Assembly (NCBI GenBank): GCA_024500155.1
Contig: CM044863.1
Coordinates: 7,495,501-7,559,500, forward strand
Source: Chenopodium formosanum
Lineage: Eukaryota > Streptophyta > Magnoliopsida > Caryophyllales > Amaranthaceae
Direction of reading: 5' to 3'
Length of the DNA stretch: 64,000 nucleotides
Each line of letters begins with the position of its first letter. The first letter of the stretch is position 1. Shown here piece after piece: positions 13,801 through 25,850 of the stretch. The notes under the pieces are model-generated. The model ran no database searches, was not told the origin of the DNA, and saw only the letters and a program-made list of their open reading frames with translations. Position numbers and translations under genes: made by a program.

Positions 13801-15904
13801 CTGTATCATATGATTCATATCTGATACCTGTAAGATTCTCTTTTGTTCTATTAAATGCTTTATACATACCTTTGATTACCTGCCTTTAAAACCCACCTCC
13901 CTAGCCACCTTAGCCGATCAGCATCGATGACCCCAACATCACCAAACAATGCAACTTAAGGCCTGCTAGCCTCTGAGGTCTGTCAGTTCAAAGGCTGCTC
14001 CTTTATGACAGCCTCCAAGCCCTCCCATATTCTTCAGATTTCTGCTGTCTTCCTTTCTTCTCATTTCTACCCATATTGCATTTCATTTGATGCCCAACCC
14101 TCCCCCATCACCTGCTATTTGCCCTCATGCTTCCCATTTTCTTTTCAACGCGGTCTTTCTCTTTTCTTTGAGATTCGAGCCATTCGACCCTGTGGTGGTC
14201 AAATGTGATCTGAAGTTTTAAATCTGTCCTTTCCAGGCAAGTTTAACTACAACCGGGTCGATTTGTGGCTAGGGTCCGTTCAAAAGTAGTTTGGGTTTCT
14301 TTTGTTGTGGTTATGGTATTTGAGTGTGGCTAGTCCGCTAGGGTGGGTTGGTTAGCAGTGTTCATGGTGGTTGGTGGTGCTGGTGGCTTTGAATTAAAGC
14401 AGGTTGGTGACTAGCTAGGGTTGAAGGAAAGGAGGTGGGGGGGTTGGGGTGAATGGTGTGGGCAGTTGCTGTGTGGCTTTGAAGTTGGTGTAGGCTGATT
14501 GCTCTTGAAGATGGTGGCAGCTGATGCTCTTGAAGGTGGTGAAGATGAGGCAATAAGCCGGTACTTGAGAGAGGTAGGGGTGGTGGGGTTATGTTACTTA
14601 CCTGGGTTGTTTTTTACGTGGTTCTATTTTTAAATTTTTTTTTCCCCTGGTAGTATTTGGGTAAGGGCATGGTTAGTTATGTCTAAAATTTGCTCGATAT
14701 AGAAGTGTTGCTATGTTACTGAATGGGGGAAGTATCTTTTTAAATTAATAAATTGATATTCTCTTTTTTAAGAGTTTGCCTATCTCTATGTGATATGTCA
14801 GCAGCTTTCTATATGATAAGTCAGCAGCTCTGGCTGCTGGTGCTAGTTTGACAACTGAAGACCTCATATAGAGAGCTGCCAGTTTGTCAGCAGCTCTCTA
14901 TATAATATGTCAGTAGCTCTGCTGCTGCTGCCAGTTTGACAACTGAAGAACCCCATATTATGAAATCCTTCCATTATCTTAAGCTCTTCTGTGTCTTTCA
15001 AAACTATTTGGAGCTGGGAATTTTTAAGGAAGTAATGAACTAATAAAGATCTAACAGTGTGTTTGGTCAGCTTTTGTTGAGGGAAAGGGAAGGGAGGAAA
15101 TGAAAAGTTAGAGTAAGATAGGCGAGGGGAGGGAAAGAGCAAACTTCCAATTTCCACGTCTATATAATGGTGGAGGGATTTGGTTTGTTAAAAGCGGAAG
15201 GGAAATAGATTCATACAACGCCTTTCCTTTCTCTTCCCCTATTTCATATCCAGACAAGGGAGATTCCCTCACATTTACTCCCGATCTTCCTATCCAAACA
15301 TATCGTACCGAAACCAGGAAATGTCTTAGGTGATGATTTTTCTTGCCGTGGTTAGATGATATTTATCATTGTAATTTGTCTGAGTATGAATCTTTGGTCA
15401 TGTGTTTGTTGGATTGCTGATAGAGTTTCTCACCAGTCAGGCCATTCCGCCATTGCTTGCCATGGGTGTTAGGTAGAAGGGCCTGGGTTGTTAATTTCTT
15501 CTTGTGTGCTTCTGCTTTGTTTTATTTTAATAGTATTTAGTAATGCAAATTTTCCTGCTCAATCAATCAATCAAAGCCTTAATCCCATAAGCGGGGTCGG
15601 TTGCATGAACCAAATTTGATTATTCCGTGTGATGCATCGACAAAGATCCTCCTCCTCCATCCTTAACGATCCAATGCCTCATCCTCATGCAAATCCAAAA
15701 ACTTCATATCCTTCCTAACTCCTTTCAACCAAGTCATTTTCGGTCTCCCTCTCCCTCGTTTAACCCCTCCATGGTCCCACCCTTCCACTCTTTGTACCGG
15801 TGCACCCTCGGGTCTGTCTTGCATGCCCAAACCAACGCAGACTATTTTCCCTTAGTTTTTCTGCAATGCCTGCCACACCTACCTTCTTGCAAATTGCCCT
15901 GGTT

Positions 15905-15937
<33 letters not shown>

Positions 15938-17225
15938 AAAAAGGGGAAAATCATGATTCTGGGTTTGTGACAGCATAAATATTATCTGTGTTGTGTGTTG
16001 TTATTTAGCTAAGTATTAAATTAACGAAGAGTACTTGGACATTTTTTGAAAAAAATTGAAACCTTCCATAGAATGGAAAATACATATAAAGCTACAAATA
16101 TTTAATTATAGAAGTAATATCGCTAAGGCTGGCTTTTTTCCATCCCATATTCCCATGTAAGTGGCTTCTTAATCCTACCGGTTTCCCAGTGACCTAAGTG
16201 ATTAAATTGTACTAATTTTTGACCCTAAGTTGCCAAAACTTGTATGGAGTTATGATATAAAACTTATTGTATCTCTTAACTTTTTCTTAAGAATCTTTTA
16301 TTGCAAAATTATCTTTTTTATAGTATTTGTGATAATGTAATGATAGAGATTAGTGATAATATGTAAAGATCAAATGTGGCCTGTTATATTAGGAAGAAAA
16401 GAGGGGTGGGGGGGGGGGGGATAGTAAATAGTTTTTTGGTAGCTGTGAAATCATAAATTAATTATTAGGTACATGTAACATGATAGTTTTCCATGGTTAT
16501 CATATGCACTGTATTCCATAGAAAAGTCAATTTAGTAGAAAGTGTATGTATCTTGTCAGTTGTCACTCTTGTCTTTTGACTGTGTTTTGGTTAAATGATA
16601 ATTTGGCTGATAAATGTATTTGGTGATGTTCTTGTTGTTTTAGGTTTTCACCAGATAAGATTTGGTACATTGATCAAATGCTGAAGGTTCTTTGTGAGGT
16701 ATGCACTTGCTTGGTCACAGTAATGGGGTTTTAGCAAGGTTGGGAAACCTGTTTCATATCTATAGATGTTTTGATGATGGGTTTTCATTCCCTTGTTTGA
16801 ATGAGACTCTCAATATTTTTTTCTGTTAACTAGACCAACCCTCAAATAGAGGGGAAATATACTGAAGGGAGGTAAAACCTAAAACTTAACATTTCATAGG
16901 AAGCCAGTTCTCTTTTCCTTAATCATAGGTGTGTGTTATGCTCGTCTGTACTCCTCATTTTTCCAGAGCATTGATCGTTGTGGCTTTCTTAGCAGGCTGG
17001 CAATTATGTGAAGGATGAAGTGTGGCATGCTCTTATTGTTGTTATAAGTAATGCTGTCAGTCTCCATGGGTATACAGTTAGGTCCCTTTACAGAGCTCTT
17101 CAAGCATCAACTGAGCAGGTATTGTTTTGTTCTTATAAATTAAGTGTTCATATTGTCATCCTGTTTTCTTTTTGACGAATAATAACATTCAGCTATTGCT
17201 TTTTATTTCAGGAAACTCTTGTCAA

Positions 17226-17258
<33 letters not shown>

Positions 17259-20200
17259 TATGTTGGTCAACAATGTTGGGATGCTAGACACAGAGGACCC
17301 AATAACTGTGAGTTCATTCTGTTCTAAAGTCTCTTACTCTGTTGGGTTGAAACATAGCTCTGTTTTGTCTTTTTTCTAGGTGTGGATTCCTTTTGTTGTG
17401 TTGTAGTTGCAGGAATATATTCCTACACAAGGATCACATTGCAACTCTTTTATGTGGTTTTGAGTTCTAAGATAATATATGACTCAAGTTCTACCTGTTT
17501 CTTATGCTGTCTAGATTATTGTATAAAGTTTCAGTATGTCTGATTGATGACAACAATATCCTTGACAAGTATACTATGCTCTTTTTACTTCATATTGTTA
17601 TTATAATAGTTAATGTTTTTTTTATTTTTTTTATTTATTTTTAATCCTTGATTTTTATTCTTGATCTTGCTGGTAATTCACTATGTGGTTGTGTGTTTTC
17701 TAATTTGTTTTAATATTTTTGAGATTTTCTGAGCAGGTAACCGAATCTGATGCAGTGGATGCAATTGAGAATGCTATTAAGAGTCACAACTCGGATGTTA
17801 CCACTCGTGCTATGTGTTTGGTTGCTCTGCTGAAGCTTTCTTCCCGATTTCCTGCTTGTTCCCAGTAAGGGGATTCTTTTTGCAAGTGGCCTAGTTTATT
17901 TAAATGAATTTTTCCTGTTAGTGCCAAGCGCTGGACAAGCCTCAAATCTTTGATTAATTGGTTATATTTTGGAGTATATGGGTATTATTTGAGAGGTTTT
18001 AACAGTGAGCTGTAGTTTGTATGGCATTTTTGATGTGCTTTTTGCCGAGGAGTCCTTAGTTGAATCTCTAATCTACCATACCCTTGCGGGATGAAGTGGC
18101 AGTAATGGTTGTGGGCTTCTAGAATTAGAGGTGTTTTTTGTTCTTGAGCTGGGGTGAACCTTTCATTACTAAATTTTAAAAGAAGAAAAATTAAGTGAGA
18201 GATGTGTGACCATTGTTTGCTTTAAGCATTTGGGAATTATACAGAAACATCTCTTGCACCTTGGAATATAAAAATTTCGAATGTCTGTGAATAAATGTCA
18301 ATTTTTGAATTAGTTATGTATGCGCATAATCATCTGTATTATCTTAGTTCACCCTTTGCCCTTACACAGCAGTCTTTACTCATAATGAACCAAACATAAA
18401 AATGTTTCCGAGTAATTTCTTTTCCGTGTACTTTATTTTATAGAAAAGAATTAGCTTTTTTTTTTTTTTTGAATTTTTTGTTTATTGAGAACAAAGAGCA
18501 TGGTTTTGTTCCAGTGTGTTCTTACTATTATGTTTTGTCATAGTTTTATCTCACTAATGAAATGACTATTTTGTTGCATAAAAAGTTTCTACTTTCTAAA
18601 AATGGTATAGAAACTCATAGGCCACGGAAATAATTTTTGCCAAGATTTTGTGACTTCTACAAGGGTGGTAGAATTGTAGTAATAAGGCTAAATTCGATTA
18701 TCTGAATGTCATATGCAGGAGGATAAAGGATATACTTGTGCATTATAAAGGAAGCCTTCTCCTTGAATTACAGCAGAGAGCTCTCGAGTTTAATTCAATT
18801 ATTGAAAAACATCAAAATATTAGGTATCTCTTGGCATTGCTTTCATATCCCGAAAGACCTCTCCCCCTATTTGATGTGCTTTATTTTTGGACTAGATTTT
18901 AATAATTGAAGAATGTTAGTCTGACAGAGCTTCTAAAATGTATATATAGATCTGCATTGTTGGAAAGGATGCCTGTTTTGGATGAGGCAACATACAGTGG
19001 AAGGAGGGCTGGCTCTTTGCCAGCAGCAGTTTCTAGTTCCAATGGTCCTTCTGTCAATCTTCCAAACGGGGTTTCAAAGCCTGCTGCTCCCCTTGTTGAC
19101 TTACTTGATCTAAGCTCGGATGATGTTCCTGCACCTAGCTCTTCTGGTGGCGGTGATTTTCTGCATGACCTCCTTGGTGTTGATTTGGCACCAGCACCAG
19201 CACCATCACAGTCAGGTTAGTTTTCAGATCAGGAGCTAAATGTAATATGAACATCTGACTCTGCAAACTCTTAATGTAATAATGGACTCTTATGCTTTTT
19301 CAGATAAATTTGGTTGGTAAAATGTGATCAAAATATATTGTCTGTTTCACTAAACCTTGGCTTTTTTCTATGATATGAAAAAAATTGTATTAATATGATG
19401 CTGAAATCAACCTTTTGAAAATCTTGATTTTTCAATAGGCTGACATTTAGCTTGGTAAGATGAAATGTCTTAATAATTGAAAAATGTGATTATTGAGATA
19501 TTTCCATTGATTCCATTCAGTCTTCAAGGACGGTGAACTTTCTATTGAAATTATAAGATATAGCTTCATATATTGTTGATGGAAGATAATTATCTCCGCA
19601 TGCATGTTTAATATTTATCCTGTTCTCCATTTAAAGGTACTCAAAAGTCAGGAACGGATGCCCTGTTGGATCTGTTATCAATCGGGAGCCCCCCTGCTAT
19701 GAATAATTCATCAACTCCCGACATTTTGTCTCTAAGCCTAGAAAGCAAAAGTTCCGGAGGACCACTGGAAGGATTGTCATCAATTTCATCCATGCCTGCA
19801 CAAGTCTCTTCTCCTGGTGGAGCTGCTTCTATTGTGGATTTATTAGATGGGTTGTCTTCCAGTCAGCCAACGTTAGGTAAGATATTCTCTATGTTAATTT
19901 GTGTTCCATCACTTACTTGAGCATTATGCATTATGCTGATTGCTATTTTTAATTTCAGAGATTAATGGTCCGCAATTCCCATCAATGGTTGCATTTGAGA
20001 GCAGCTCTCTGAAAATGACATTTGACTTTTTAAAGTCTGCTGGGAGCCCACAAGTGACGTCAATCACAGCTACTTTTGCTAATTTATCAGCCAACAGTTA
20101 TACTGATTTCCTATTTCAAGCTGCAGTTCCCAAGGTAATAGATGAAATATACTGAACTCTGTAATCTTGCTTCTATGTAAGCTCAGGCTTGCAAGTCTGC

Positions 20201-21837
20201 ATTTAATGTGATTTATTGGACCTTAGTCTTGCAATTGTTGAATTCAAAGATTGTTTTTCCAGTTTGTAATTTTACTTTCATATAATGCTTTCTGACTATT
20301 TTGTAATTATACTTTCATATAATGCTTTCTGACTCCAGAATTAGGATAGATGAAAAGTGCATCGTAGTCATGCCTGTGATCCTGTTGTAATTTTCTTGTG
20401 CTTCTTGGATTTGAAGATTGCTTTGCTGCTTTGTCGTTATACTTCTGTTCAATGTCTTTTCACTCCAAGAGCTAGGAATTAGGACAGATGGTTCACAGTT
20501 TTGTTATAGAATTTTTTTTTCAAGTGTTTTGTTTGGTTTAGTTATTGGTGTCTGCAATCTGTTCAATTTTAGCCACATGTTTGAAAATTGCTCTTGAACT
20601 GTTTACGCCACCACGGCTTTCTGTGCAATCTTCTGAGTTCTGATTCATATTGGTGTTTTTGTTCTCAGTTTCTTCAGCTGCACCTTGATCCTGCTAGCAG
20701 TACTACCCTTCCTGCAAGTGGTGATGGCTCAATCATTCAAACTATGCGAATTACAAACAGTCAGCATGGAAAGGTATTGTGGTTTTGCCTTCTTTAATTT
20801 ACTTATCTTGCCGTTTCTGTAGAATCTAGATACAAATCATTCCAATTTATGTCGCGAAAGAACTAAGATGTTTGGATGGAAATGTCAGTGAGGCATTTTA
20901 TGGTCAGTATAAGCTGTCTAAAAGGTTATCTGAAGATTTTGTATTCGATTGTGTTTGTTTAGCTTAATAAAGAAGAGTGGAGTCAAACTTATTAACACTT
21001 TTTTCAAAATAAGTTTCACATAATGGTTTTATGAAGTCCATTACGCAGTAGTTTACATGCTAAAATCTGGTATTGTTCTTCTTGCTTTTGGAAATTGAAA
21101 GTAGGCTCTAACATATGAAATAAATGAGCTTCTTTCCCAAGTGATGACAATGGGATTTTTTTTTTTTTTTTTTTTTATCTTATTCACTCTTGTTGACAAC
21201 TTGACGTTTGGGCATGGCTTATACCTTCTTTTTGTCTCATTAAACATGTTAAGGGGGTGTGTTTGGTTCACAAAATGGTATGGGGTTAGAATCAGGAATG
21301 AACTAGGGTGGTATGGGGTTGAAACTTGATTCTTAATACTTGTGTTTGGTTTTTATTAGGGAAATGTTTTTTTTTTTTTTTTTTTTTGGTACCTAGCTCC
21401 CCCCTTAGGTTTCTAAACCCCATACCTCGTGGTTTTGACCGTTTGAGGTTAAGGGTTATCAAGTTCTTTTTTGTAAATATTGTATGAGACTATGAACTAT
21501 ATACACAATAATGTGCTCAGAATAAACAGTTTGGACCCTTGATATATAAAGCTATTGAATAACTGTAACTGCACCAGTCTACTTCATGACTTTGCTGACA
21601 TTTCTGAAGCTTTAAAAATGTTGATGTTTTAAGTAGTTTTTTCTTAAACATAAATGATATGTGTTCAGTAGATTTTTGAGCTCTTTATCCCATTCCCGAA
21701 ATTGTTTTGGGGCGGAATATGACACATTTTGTTTTCCTCAGAAACCCCTAGCAATGCGCATAAGGATAGGCTACAAGGTAAATGGTAAAGATGTTTTGGA
21801 AGAAGGGCAAATCAGTAACTTTCCACGTAATTTGTGA
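4842..21837 (+). CDS. AP1G: AP-1 complex subunit gamma (gamma-adaptin), 18 exons
   Basis: Large subunit of the AP-1 clathrin adaptor acting at the trans-Golgi network/early endosome in clathrin-coated vesicle formation. Exons by homology and GT-AG sites: 4842-4873, 8018-8320, 8447-8588, 9092-9265, 9820-9999, 11687-11841, 12528-12618, 13314-13477, 16644-16698, 16996-17118, 17212-17307, 17737-17864, 18719-18823, 18950-19215, 19637-19876, 19959-20134, 20669-20773, 21742-21837. The phases all join, giving 876 aa, the usual size for plant gamma-adaptins. The start MNPFSSGTRL is typical. Residues 1 to about 580 are the adaptin trunk (MLGYPTHFGQMECLKLIA; LALCALGNICSAEMARDLAP). About 583-751 is the hinge, with acidic-leucine motifs (VDLLDLSSDD, DFLHDLLGVDL). 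About 752-876 is the ear, ending EEGQISNFPRNL. No lesion was seen. The large introns (1, 5 and 8) host repeats. The AP1G symbol is by family; the exact paralog is not resolved. Confidence 0.95.
6490..6570. repeat. Poly(T)-poly(G) low-complexity tract in intron 1
   Basis: A run of T (about 6494-6518) is followed directly by G-rich sequence with GGGT repeats to about 6570. Such long homopolymer junctions are prone to assembly error. Confidence 0.8.
7110..7360. mobile_element. Putative MITE in intron 1 (GGTGTGTTTG ends)
   Basis: The left end GGTGTGTTTGAATTGAAGGA and the right end, whose reverse complement reads ACTGTATTTGGATAAAGAAA, form imperfect inverted repeats. They enclose purine-rich (left) and pyrimidine-rich (right) arms that can fold back. 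A similar layout occurs at about 15050-15310. Confidence 0.45.
7525..7790. mobile_element. Putative degraded Stowaway-like MITE in intron 1
   Basis: AAACTCCCTCCCATTTG near 7525 and ATCAGAGGGAATGATT near 7790 are degenerate versions of the CTCCCTCC / GGAGGGAG ends of plant Tc1/mariner-type MITEs. The interior is AT-rich. Confidence 0.35.
10108..10202. mobile_element. Stowaway-like MITE in intron 5
   Basis: About 95 bp. The left end TACTACCTTTGTTTCATATT and right end AATATGAAACGGAGGTAGTA are inverted repeats bordered by TA, the mark of Tc1/mariner-type MITEs. It is in non-coding sequence away from the splice sites. Confidence 0.75.
10232..10298. repeat. Compact near-perfect hairpin in intron 5
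   Basis: Two 29-base arms (10232-10260 and 10270-10298) are complementary at 28 of 29 positions and separated by 9 bases. The core of the left arm is CCCAGACCATTATCCCAAA. It may be a tiny MITE or a small-RNA hairpin; the sequence alone cannot decide. Confidence 0.7.
14795..14960. repeat. Local direct/inverted repeat in intron 8
   Basis: AGTTTGACAACTGAAGA occurs twice (about 14849 and 14933), each time after a CTGCTG-rich stretch. TCAGCAGCTCT/AGAGAGCTGC occurs in both orientations. It looks like a duplicated unit of about 85 bp with foldback potential. Confidence 0.5.
15050..15310. mobile_element. Putative MITE in intron 8 (GTGTGTTTGGTC ends)
   Basis: CAGTGTGTTTGGTCAG on the left and CTATCCAAACATATC on the right are imperfect inverted termini. 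They surround purine-rich then pyrimidine-rich arms, the same plan as the intron 1 element at 7110-7360. Confidence 0.4.
15545..15935 (-). pseudogene. RTE-type LINE ORF2 C-terminal tail, antisense in intron 8
   Basis: On the minus strand the region reads LRWFGHA, then GAPVQRVEGWDHGG, KRGRGRPKMTWLK and KDMKFLDL, then WRRRIFVDAS. This is the characteristic C-terminus of plant RTE-clade LINE reverse transcriptases. One frameshift near 15815 and an in-frame stop break it. The element's 3' end carries TTGATTGA repeats (plus strand CAATCAATCAATC at 15559), typical of RTE tails. A 31-bp A tract at about 15905 follows on its 5' side. The fragment is 5'-truncated, as usual for LINEs. Confidence 0.65.
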
Positions 21838-23198
21838 GGTTCAATGTTATTCAAGTGAAGTGCTTAGGCTCAAGAACTTACTGATTATAGCAGATTGACT
21901 CCTCAAGTCCTTAGCCTGTATCCTGTTAGGGTAATCTGTTCTTCAAATTCTTCCAATGAAGACATATGGTGGCTCTTGGTCTCCAAGTGTTATCAGATTC
22001 GGGTTTGTTCATTCCTCTTTCCTTTTTCCTTTCTCCATTTTACCCTATTTGGTGGGCCATGTACATTATATTTTGATTTGTATGTGTATCAAAAACGTGG
22101 AAAAATGAATTTTGGAAAGTTGTCTAGGTTATAATGAGACATCTATATGTTGTATTGAGGAACTGGCGTTGTTCCAGCTGTTTTTGTTGGGTCTTATGAA
22201 CCTCAGAGCTCAGGGCATAGTTAAGTTGAGTAAGAGGCAGAGATTTGCGAAATACTATATACTACCTGCATAGCTTATGCGATTCTTTGATTTGTAATAT
22301 CATAGCGTGATTTACTGCATGATTTAGTGATTTCTCAAGTCCCGTGTGTGAAGTCTTTCAATATTCAGAATTTATACTTTTCCCCCTTTGCGCGTGATTG
22401 CATGCTTGAGAATGTTCTGCTGAACTTACCAGTTAAAAGGGGTGTATAGTTGTACCGCTTTCGAATGGTCAAAAGTTTGGACAACGGTTCACATCTGGTA
22501 TTTATTTTCTTGAAAAGTATGTTATTACTATTCTAAAGCTATTCTCCAAAAGAAAAAAAAAGGGGGTTATTTACGTAATGTTTTGAGTTTGGTTCGTTTG
22601 TTATTTTTATATTATTGTTCATGCTAAACTAAGTTTGAACTAAGCTTGTTTGTGAATTATTTTTTAACGTAATGTTCTCGTGAGTAGTGTTTCCTAATGC
22701 ATGATTGCATGGTACCAATAGTGTTTCTATTTCATTTGTGTTAAAATTTACAAGCTCATAGGCAAAAGATATCCTTGATTGTACCATGCACAAGATACAA
22801 TCTATTAAGATGAAAGTACATACTTCGTATAACTTTCTTTCTACTCTGGTCACCATCGCTTTTTCGGTTGCAAGAGGTCTACATAATTATCTCCATAGTT
22901 TCTTTCTAATTGATTAGTATGCCAAGTTCTCATGATAAGTTTTAAACCTGTAATTCCAAACGTTAATTTCGCAAAGAATGTTCCGCTTCACATGTGGTTG
23001 ATTGATAGAACTCCGTATAATTTTCAATTGTAGGCCATTCTTACATAAAACTCCAAGTAAAAACAACCGAAGACCTTGTGCTGTATGAGTCAACTTTTGG
23101 CGCTTATAGTCGAGTTACAAAGCTTAAACCATATGCCATCCACAAATATCACAGCCTACCTTAGTTTCTTATCTTTGTCATTCTCAATAATATTCAAC
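21838..23198. other. 3' UTR of gamma-adaptin gene, then intergenic
   Basis: The first several hundred bases are probably the 3' UTR; the poly(A) site could not be fixed. No other gene was recognised. GAAGACCTTG just upstream of AP1 (23069-23078) resembles the motif shared by the protease promoters, but here it lacks the TTGACT core. Confidence 0.5.
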
Positions 23199-24509
23199 AT
23201 GCATGCTTTAGTCTATTTTCTGATAGTATTGCTAGCATCATCTTTCTTACAACTATTGATTCCTATCCAAATTGAAGCTCGAAACTTGAATTTTCGTGTG
23301 TCGTTTGAGGCTGACCTCATTCGTCGTGATTCATCTTCAATCTCTTCATTCTATGACTCTTCAATGACATTACAAGAACGTCAATGGAGAGCATCCCTTG
23401 GTTCAGTCTCGCTTGGCCATAACATCCGTCTATCTTCTTCTTACTTCGATGAAAAGGATGTTAAGACGGATGTAATCCCGAATGGAGGGGATTATCTTAT
23501 GAAGATTGGCGTTGGTACCCCACCTGTTGAAGTCATGGCTGTCGTTGACACCGGGAGTGATCTCACATGGCTCCAGTGCTCACCGTGCCAGCGGTGTATC
23601 CACCAGGGTTCTCTATTGTTCGACCCAACCAAATCTTCGACTTATCATGCCATCTCTTGCAACCCGCAATCCTGCAACTATCCAGAGCTCAATAGTGGTT
23701 GTATTCCAAACTCTATCAACAATAATCAGTCGTGTGTTTATACAGCCATATACGGTGATGGCACAAAAAGTACCGGTGTTCTTAGTACAGACACCATTAG
23801 CTTCCCTTCAGCTGATGCAACACAACCAACATTTCCATCCTCTATTATTGGATGTGGGTTTGATCAACAAGGTCGACTTGGCATCCATGGGGATGGGATC
23901 GTTGGTCTCGGACTTGGAACATTGTCACTAGCCTCACAACTAGGCCCAAATATCAACTACAAGTTCTCCTACTGCTTGACTCCTCTGTCTTCCACTGTCG
24001 CTGGCAAGCTAAAGTTCGGTGCTGATGTAACAGGCCCCGAAGTAGTATCAACTCCATTTGCTACAACCCAAGACTCTCCTACATATTACTCCCTCACCCT
24101 CAATGGCATTAGTGTAGGGAATAGTTCTGTACCGGTAGCCCAAGATATAATCATCGACTCTGGCACGACCCTAACCTTCCTACCAACTAGCATCTACGAC
24201 AGCATTAAGACCGCCGTGAAGGGTGCTATCACAGTCAGCCCTGTGCCAGACCCTGAAGATGCTTTCGACCCTTGCTACGAGACCCTGCCCTCGGGTGTTC
24301 CTGATGTAGTGTTCCATTTCAAAGGGGCTGATGTCGTGTTAAAGGCTGTTAATACTTTCAGGAAAATTGGGAGTCTAACTTGTCTAGCAATTGTACCTTC
24401 AGATGATTCTCTCTTGTTTGGGAATGTTGCTCAAGTGAACTATCAAGTTGGGTATGATTTAAAAGCAAAGAAAATTTCATTTGCTCCAACAGACTGCACC
24501 AAATACTAG
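23199..24509 (+). CDS. AP1: CDR1-like secreted aspartic protease
   Basis: Single-exon pepsin-type (A1) aspartic protease of the plant CDR1-like group, 436 aa. An in-frame ATG exists at 23076, but I choose 23199. There MHALVYFLIVLLASS gives a proper signal peptide, and the CATGCATGC context matches the AP3/AP4 starts. The pro-region has DLIRRDS, a variant of the family's LIHRDSP. Catalytic motifs are VDTGSDLTW (about residue 117) and IIDSGTTLTF (about 321). The flap is YGDGT (about 187). Many paired cysteines follow (CSPCQRC), and it ends PTDCTKY like AP2. It probably acts in the apoplast. First of the tandem cluster, same strand as the others. It is the most diverged intact member in the pro-region (RRD for HRD). 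No lesion was seen. Confidence 0.9.
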   Translation: MHALVYFLIVLLASSFLQLLIPIQIEARNLNFRVSFEADLIRRDSSSISSFYDSSMTLQERQWRASLGSVSLGHNIRLSSSYFDEKDVKTDVIPNGGDYLMKIGVGTPPVEVMAVVDTGSDLTWLQCSPCQRCIHQGSLLFDPTKSSTYHAISCNPQSCNYPELNSGCIPNSINNNQSCVYTAIYGDGTKSTGVLSTDTISFPSADATQPTFPSSIIGCGFDQQGRLGIHGDGIVGLGLGTLSLASQLGPNINYKFSYCLTPLSSTVAGKLKFGADVTGPEVVSTPFATTQDSPTYYSLTLNGISVGNSSVPVAQDIIIDSGTTLTFLPTSIYDSIKTAVKGAITVSPVPDPEDAFDPCYETLPSGVPDVVFHFKGADVVLKAVNTFRKIGSLTCLAIVPSDDSLLFGNVAQVNYQVGYDLKAKKISFAPTDCTKY

Positions 24510-24910
24510 CTCTCATTCAACTTTAACCATATATAGTAGCTTTACCCATAAACATTTTTTTGGGTGCTTGCTTATAAGCAACTTTTTTTTTTTCCTTATA
24601 TGTATCCGTTTATGTTTTTTCCGTTTCGTTGATTTCTCTTTGTGTACCATTAGGCCTTTACCGTTTTATAAATATCCATTCACATTTGTGATTTATAAAA
24701 AAAAGGTGAAAGAGGATCACAAAAGACATGTGATTTATCGCACCATATAAGAGAAATGTGATTCATTATAAATTTATAATGTTCTTTTCATTATATATGC
24801 ACTTTCTTTCGTACTTCTCTGTTTATATTTCCTTTAATGAATTCAAATTTATTGACATTAATTTCATTTAGGCTTTTCAGTTATCAATTTATCATATTGT
24901 CTTAAAACGA

Positions 24911-24941
<31 letters not shown>

Positions 24942-25124
24942 GTCCGGTGTTGACCACTACTACTACAAATTGAAAGCTTAGTTAACCATCTACTGCATAA
25001 TTAATAGCTAGTGACTGAAGTACTTGACTTGAATTTGGCTAATATGAATCATTAGCCATTAAAAACACCTACATGCTAACTATACAAAGTCACAGCCTAA
25101 CCAAACAACTAATTTTTCTTAGTC
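24510..25124 (+). other. Intergenic; duplicated promoter of the decayed protease copy
   Basis: The last about 160 bases (24966-25124) align by eye with the AP2 promoter (27616-27761), including TACTTGACTT (W-box core TTGACT at 25024) and TCATTAGCCATTA. There is a TTTA-type microsatellite at about 24917-24940. No other gene was seen. Confidence 0.6.
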
Positions 25125-25850
25125 ATGACCTACATTGCCTGCATACATGTTTTTGCTTTGGCTAATATTATCCTACATATTATGCTAGCGTGCTTACTCT
25201 TAAAACTACCTTATCGATTCGCGGTTGAAGCTTGAAACAATGTCAAGGTTGAAGTTACAAACTTTGTTTCTAACCATGTTTTCTTCATAGATCTAATCCA
25301 TCGTAACTCTATACACTCCCCCTTTTACAATGAGTCTTCGATGATTCTCAAGAGCGCATTAGACCCTCAGTCTCAGATGGGCATAGAATTCACCCATCGT
25401 ATACCTTAAATTGGTGGAATTTGGAGCTAGTCTACACCCTTGGGTAGTAAATTAGGTGGGCGAGTTTTTTGATTGGCAAGGAACACTTAAAGAGGAGTGT
25501 GTTTTTTGTTACTTAGGCCGGGAAAGGCTTTAAGATCATTGAGGCCCATTTAATAACAAATCCTAGGACTCATTTTGATACCCAAACATCCCTAGTCTTA
25601 CAACTCGGACAAAAAATAAATTACGGAGTATAAGCTCTCTCATATTCTTTGGCACCTGAGCCTACAAGGGTCAATTGTAACCTCAACTTTGGGGTCGACA
25701 TAACTGACCCTAAAATTTTATCAATACCTTTTACAACTGGGGATCCTCCTACATTTCATTATTACCTTACACTAAATGCTTTTTTTTTTTTCCCAAAAAA
25801 AAACACACTAAATGCTATTAGTATTGGGAAAATGTTAGTATAAAAGTCTA
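25125..25850 (+). pseudogene. Decayed CDR1-like aspartic protease (AP2 copy)
   Basis: The start ATGACCTACATTGCC and the following signal-peptide stretch match AP2 (27762), then the pro-region (DLIHRNS-like, with an in-frame TAG just before it) up to about 25408. The catalytic first half is absent, replaced by unrelated sequence to about 25590. Homology returns with INY (from 25620), then LAPEPTRVNCNLNFGVDIT, IPFTTGDPPTFHYYLTLNA and NAISIGK. It then ends, with the second catalytic DSGT lacking. It is a remnant of a tandem duplication, without function as a protease. Confidence 0.85.

Noticed and set aside
21250..21400. GTGTGTTTGGTT repeats as a MITE in intron 17
   Set aside because: Two direct-like copies of the motif were seen, but no clear inverted termini or target duplication.
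23076..23198. Upstream start for AP1 adding 41 residues
   Set aside because: The added residues have no counterpart in AP2-AP4. The ATG at 23199 gives a normal signal peptide and matches the AP3/AP4 start context.
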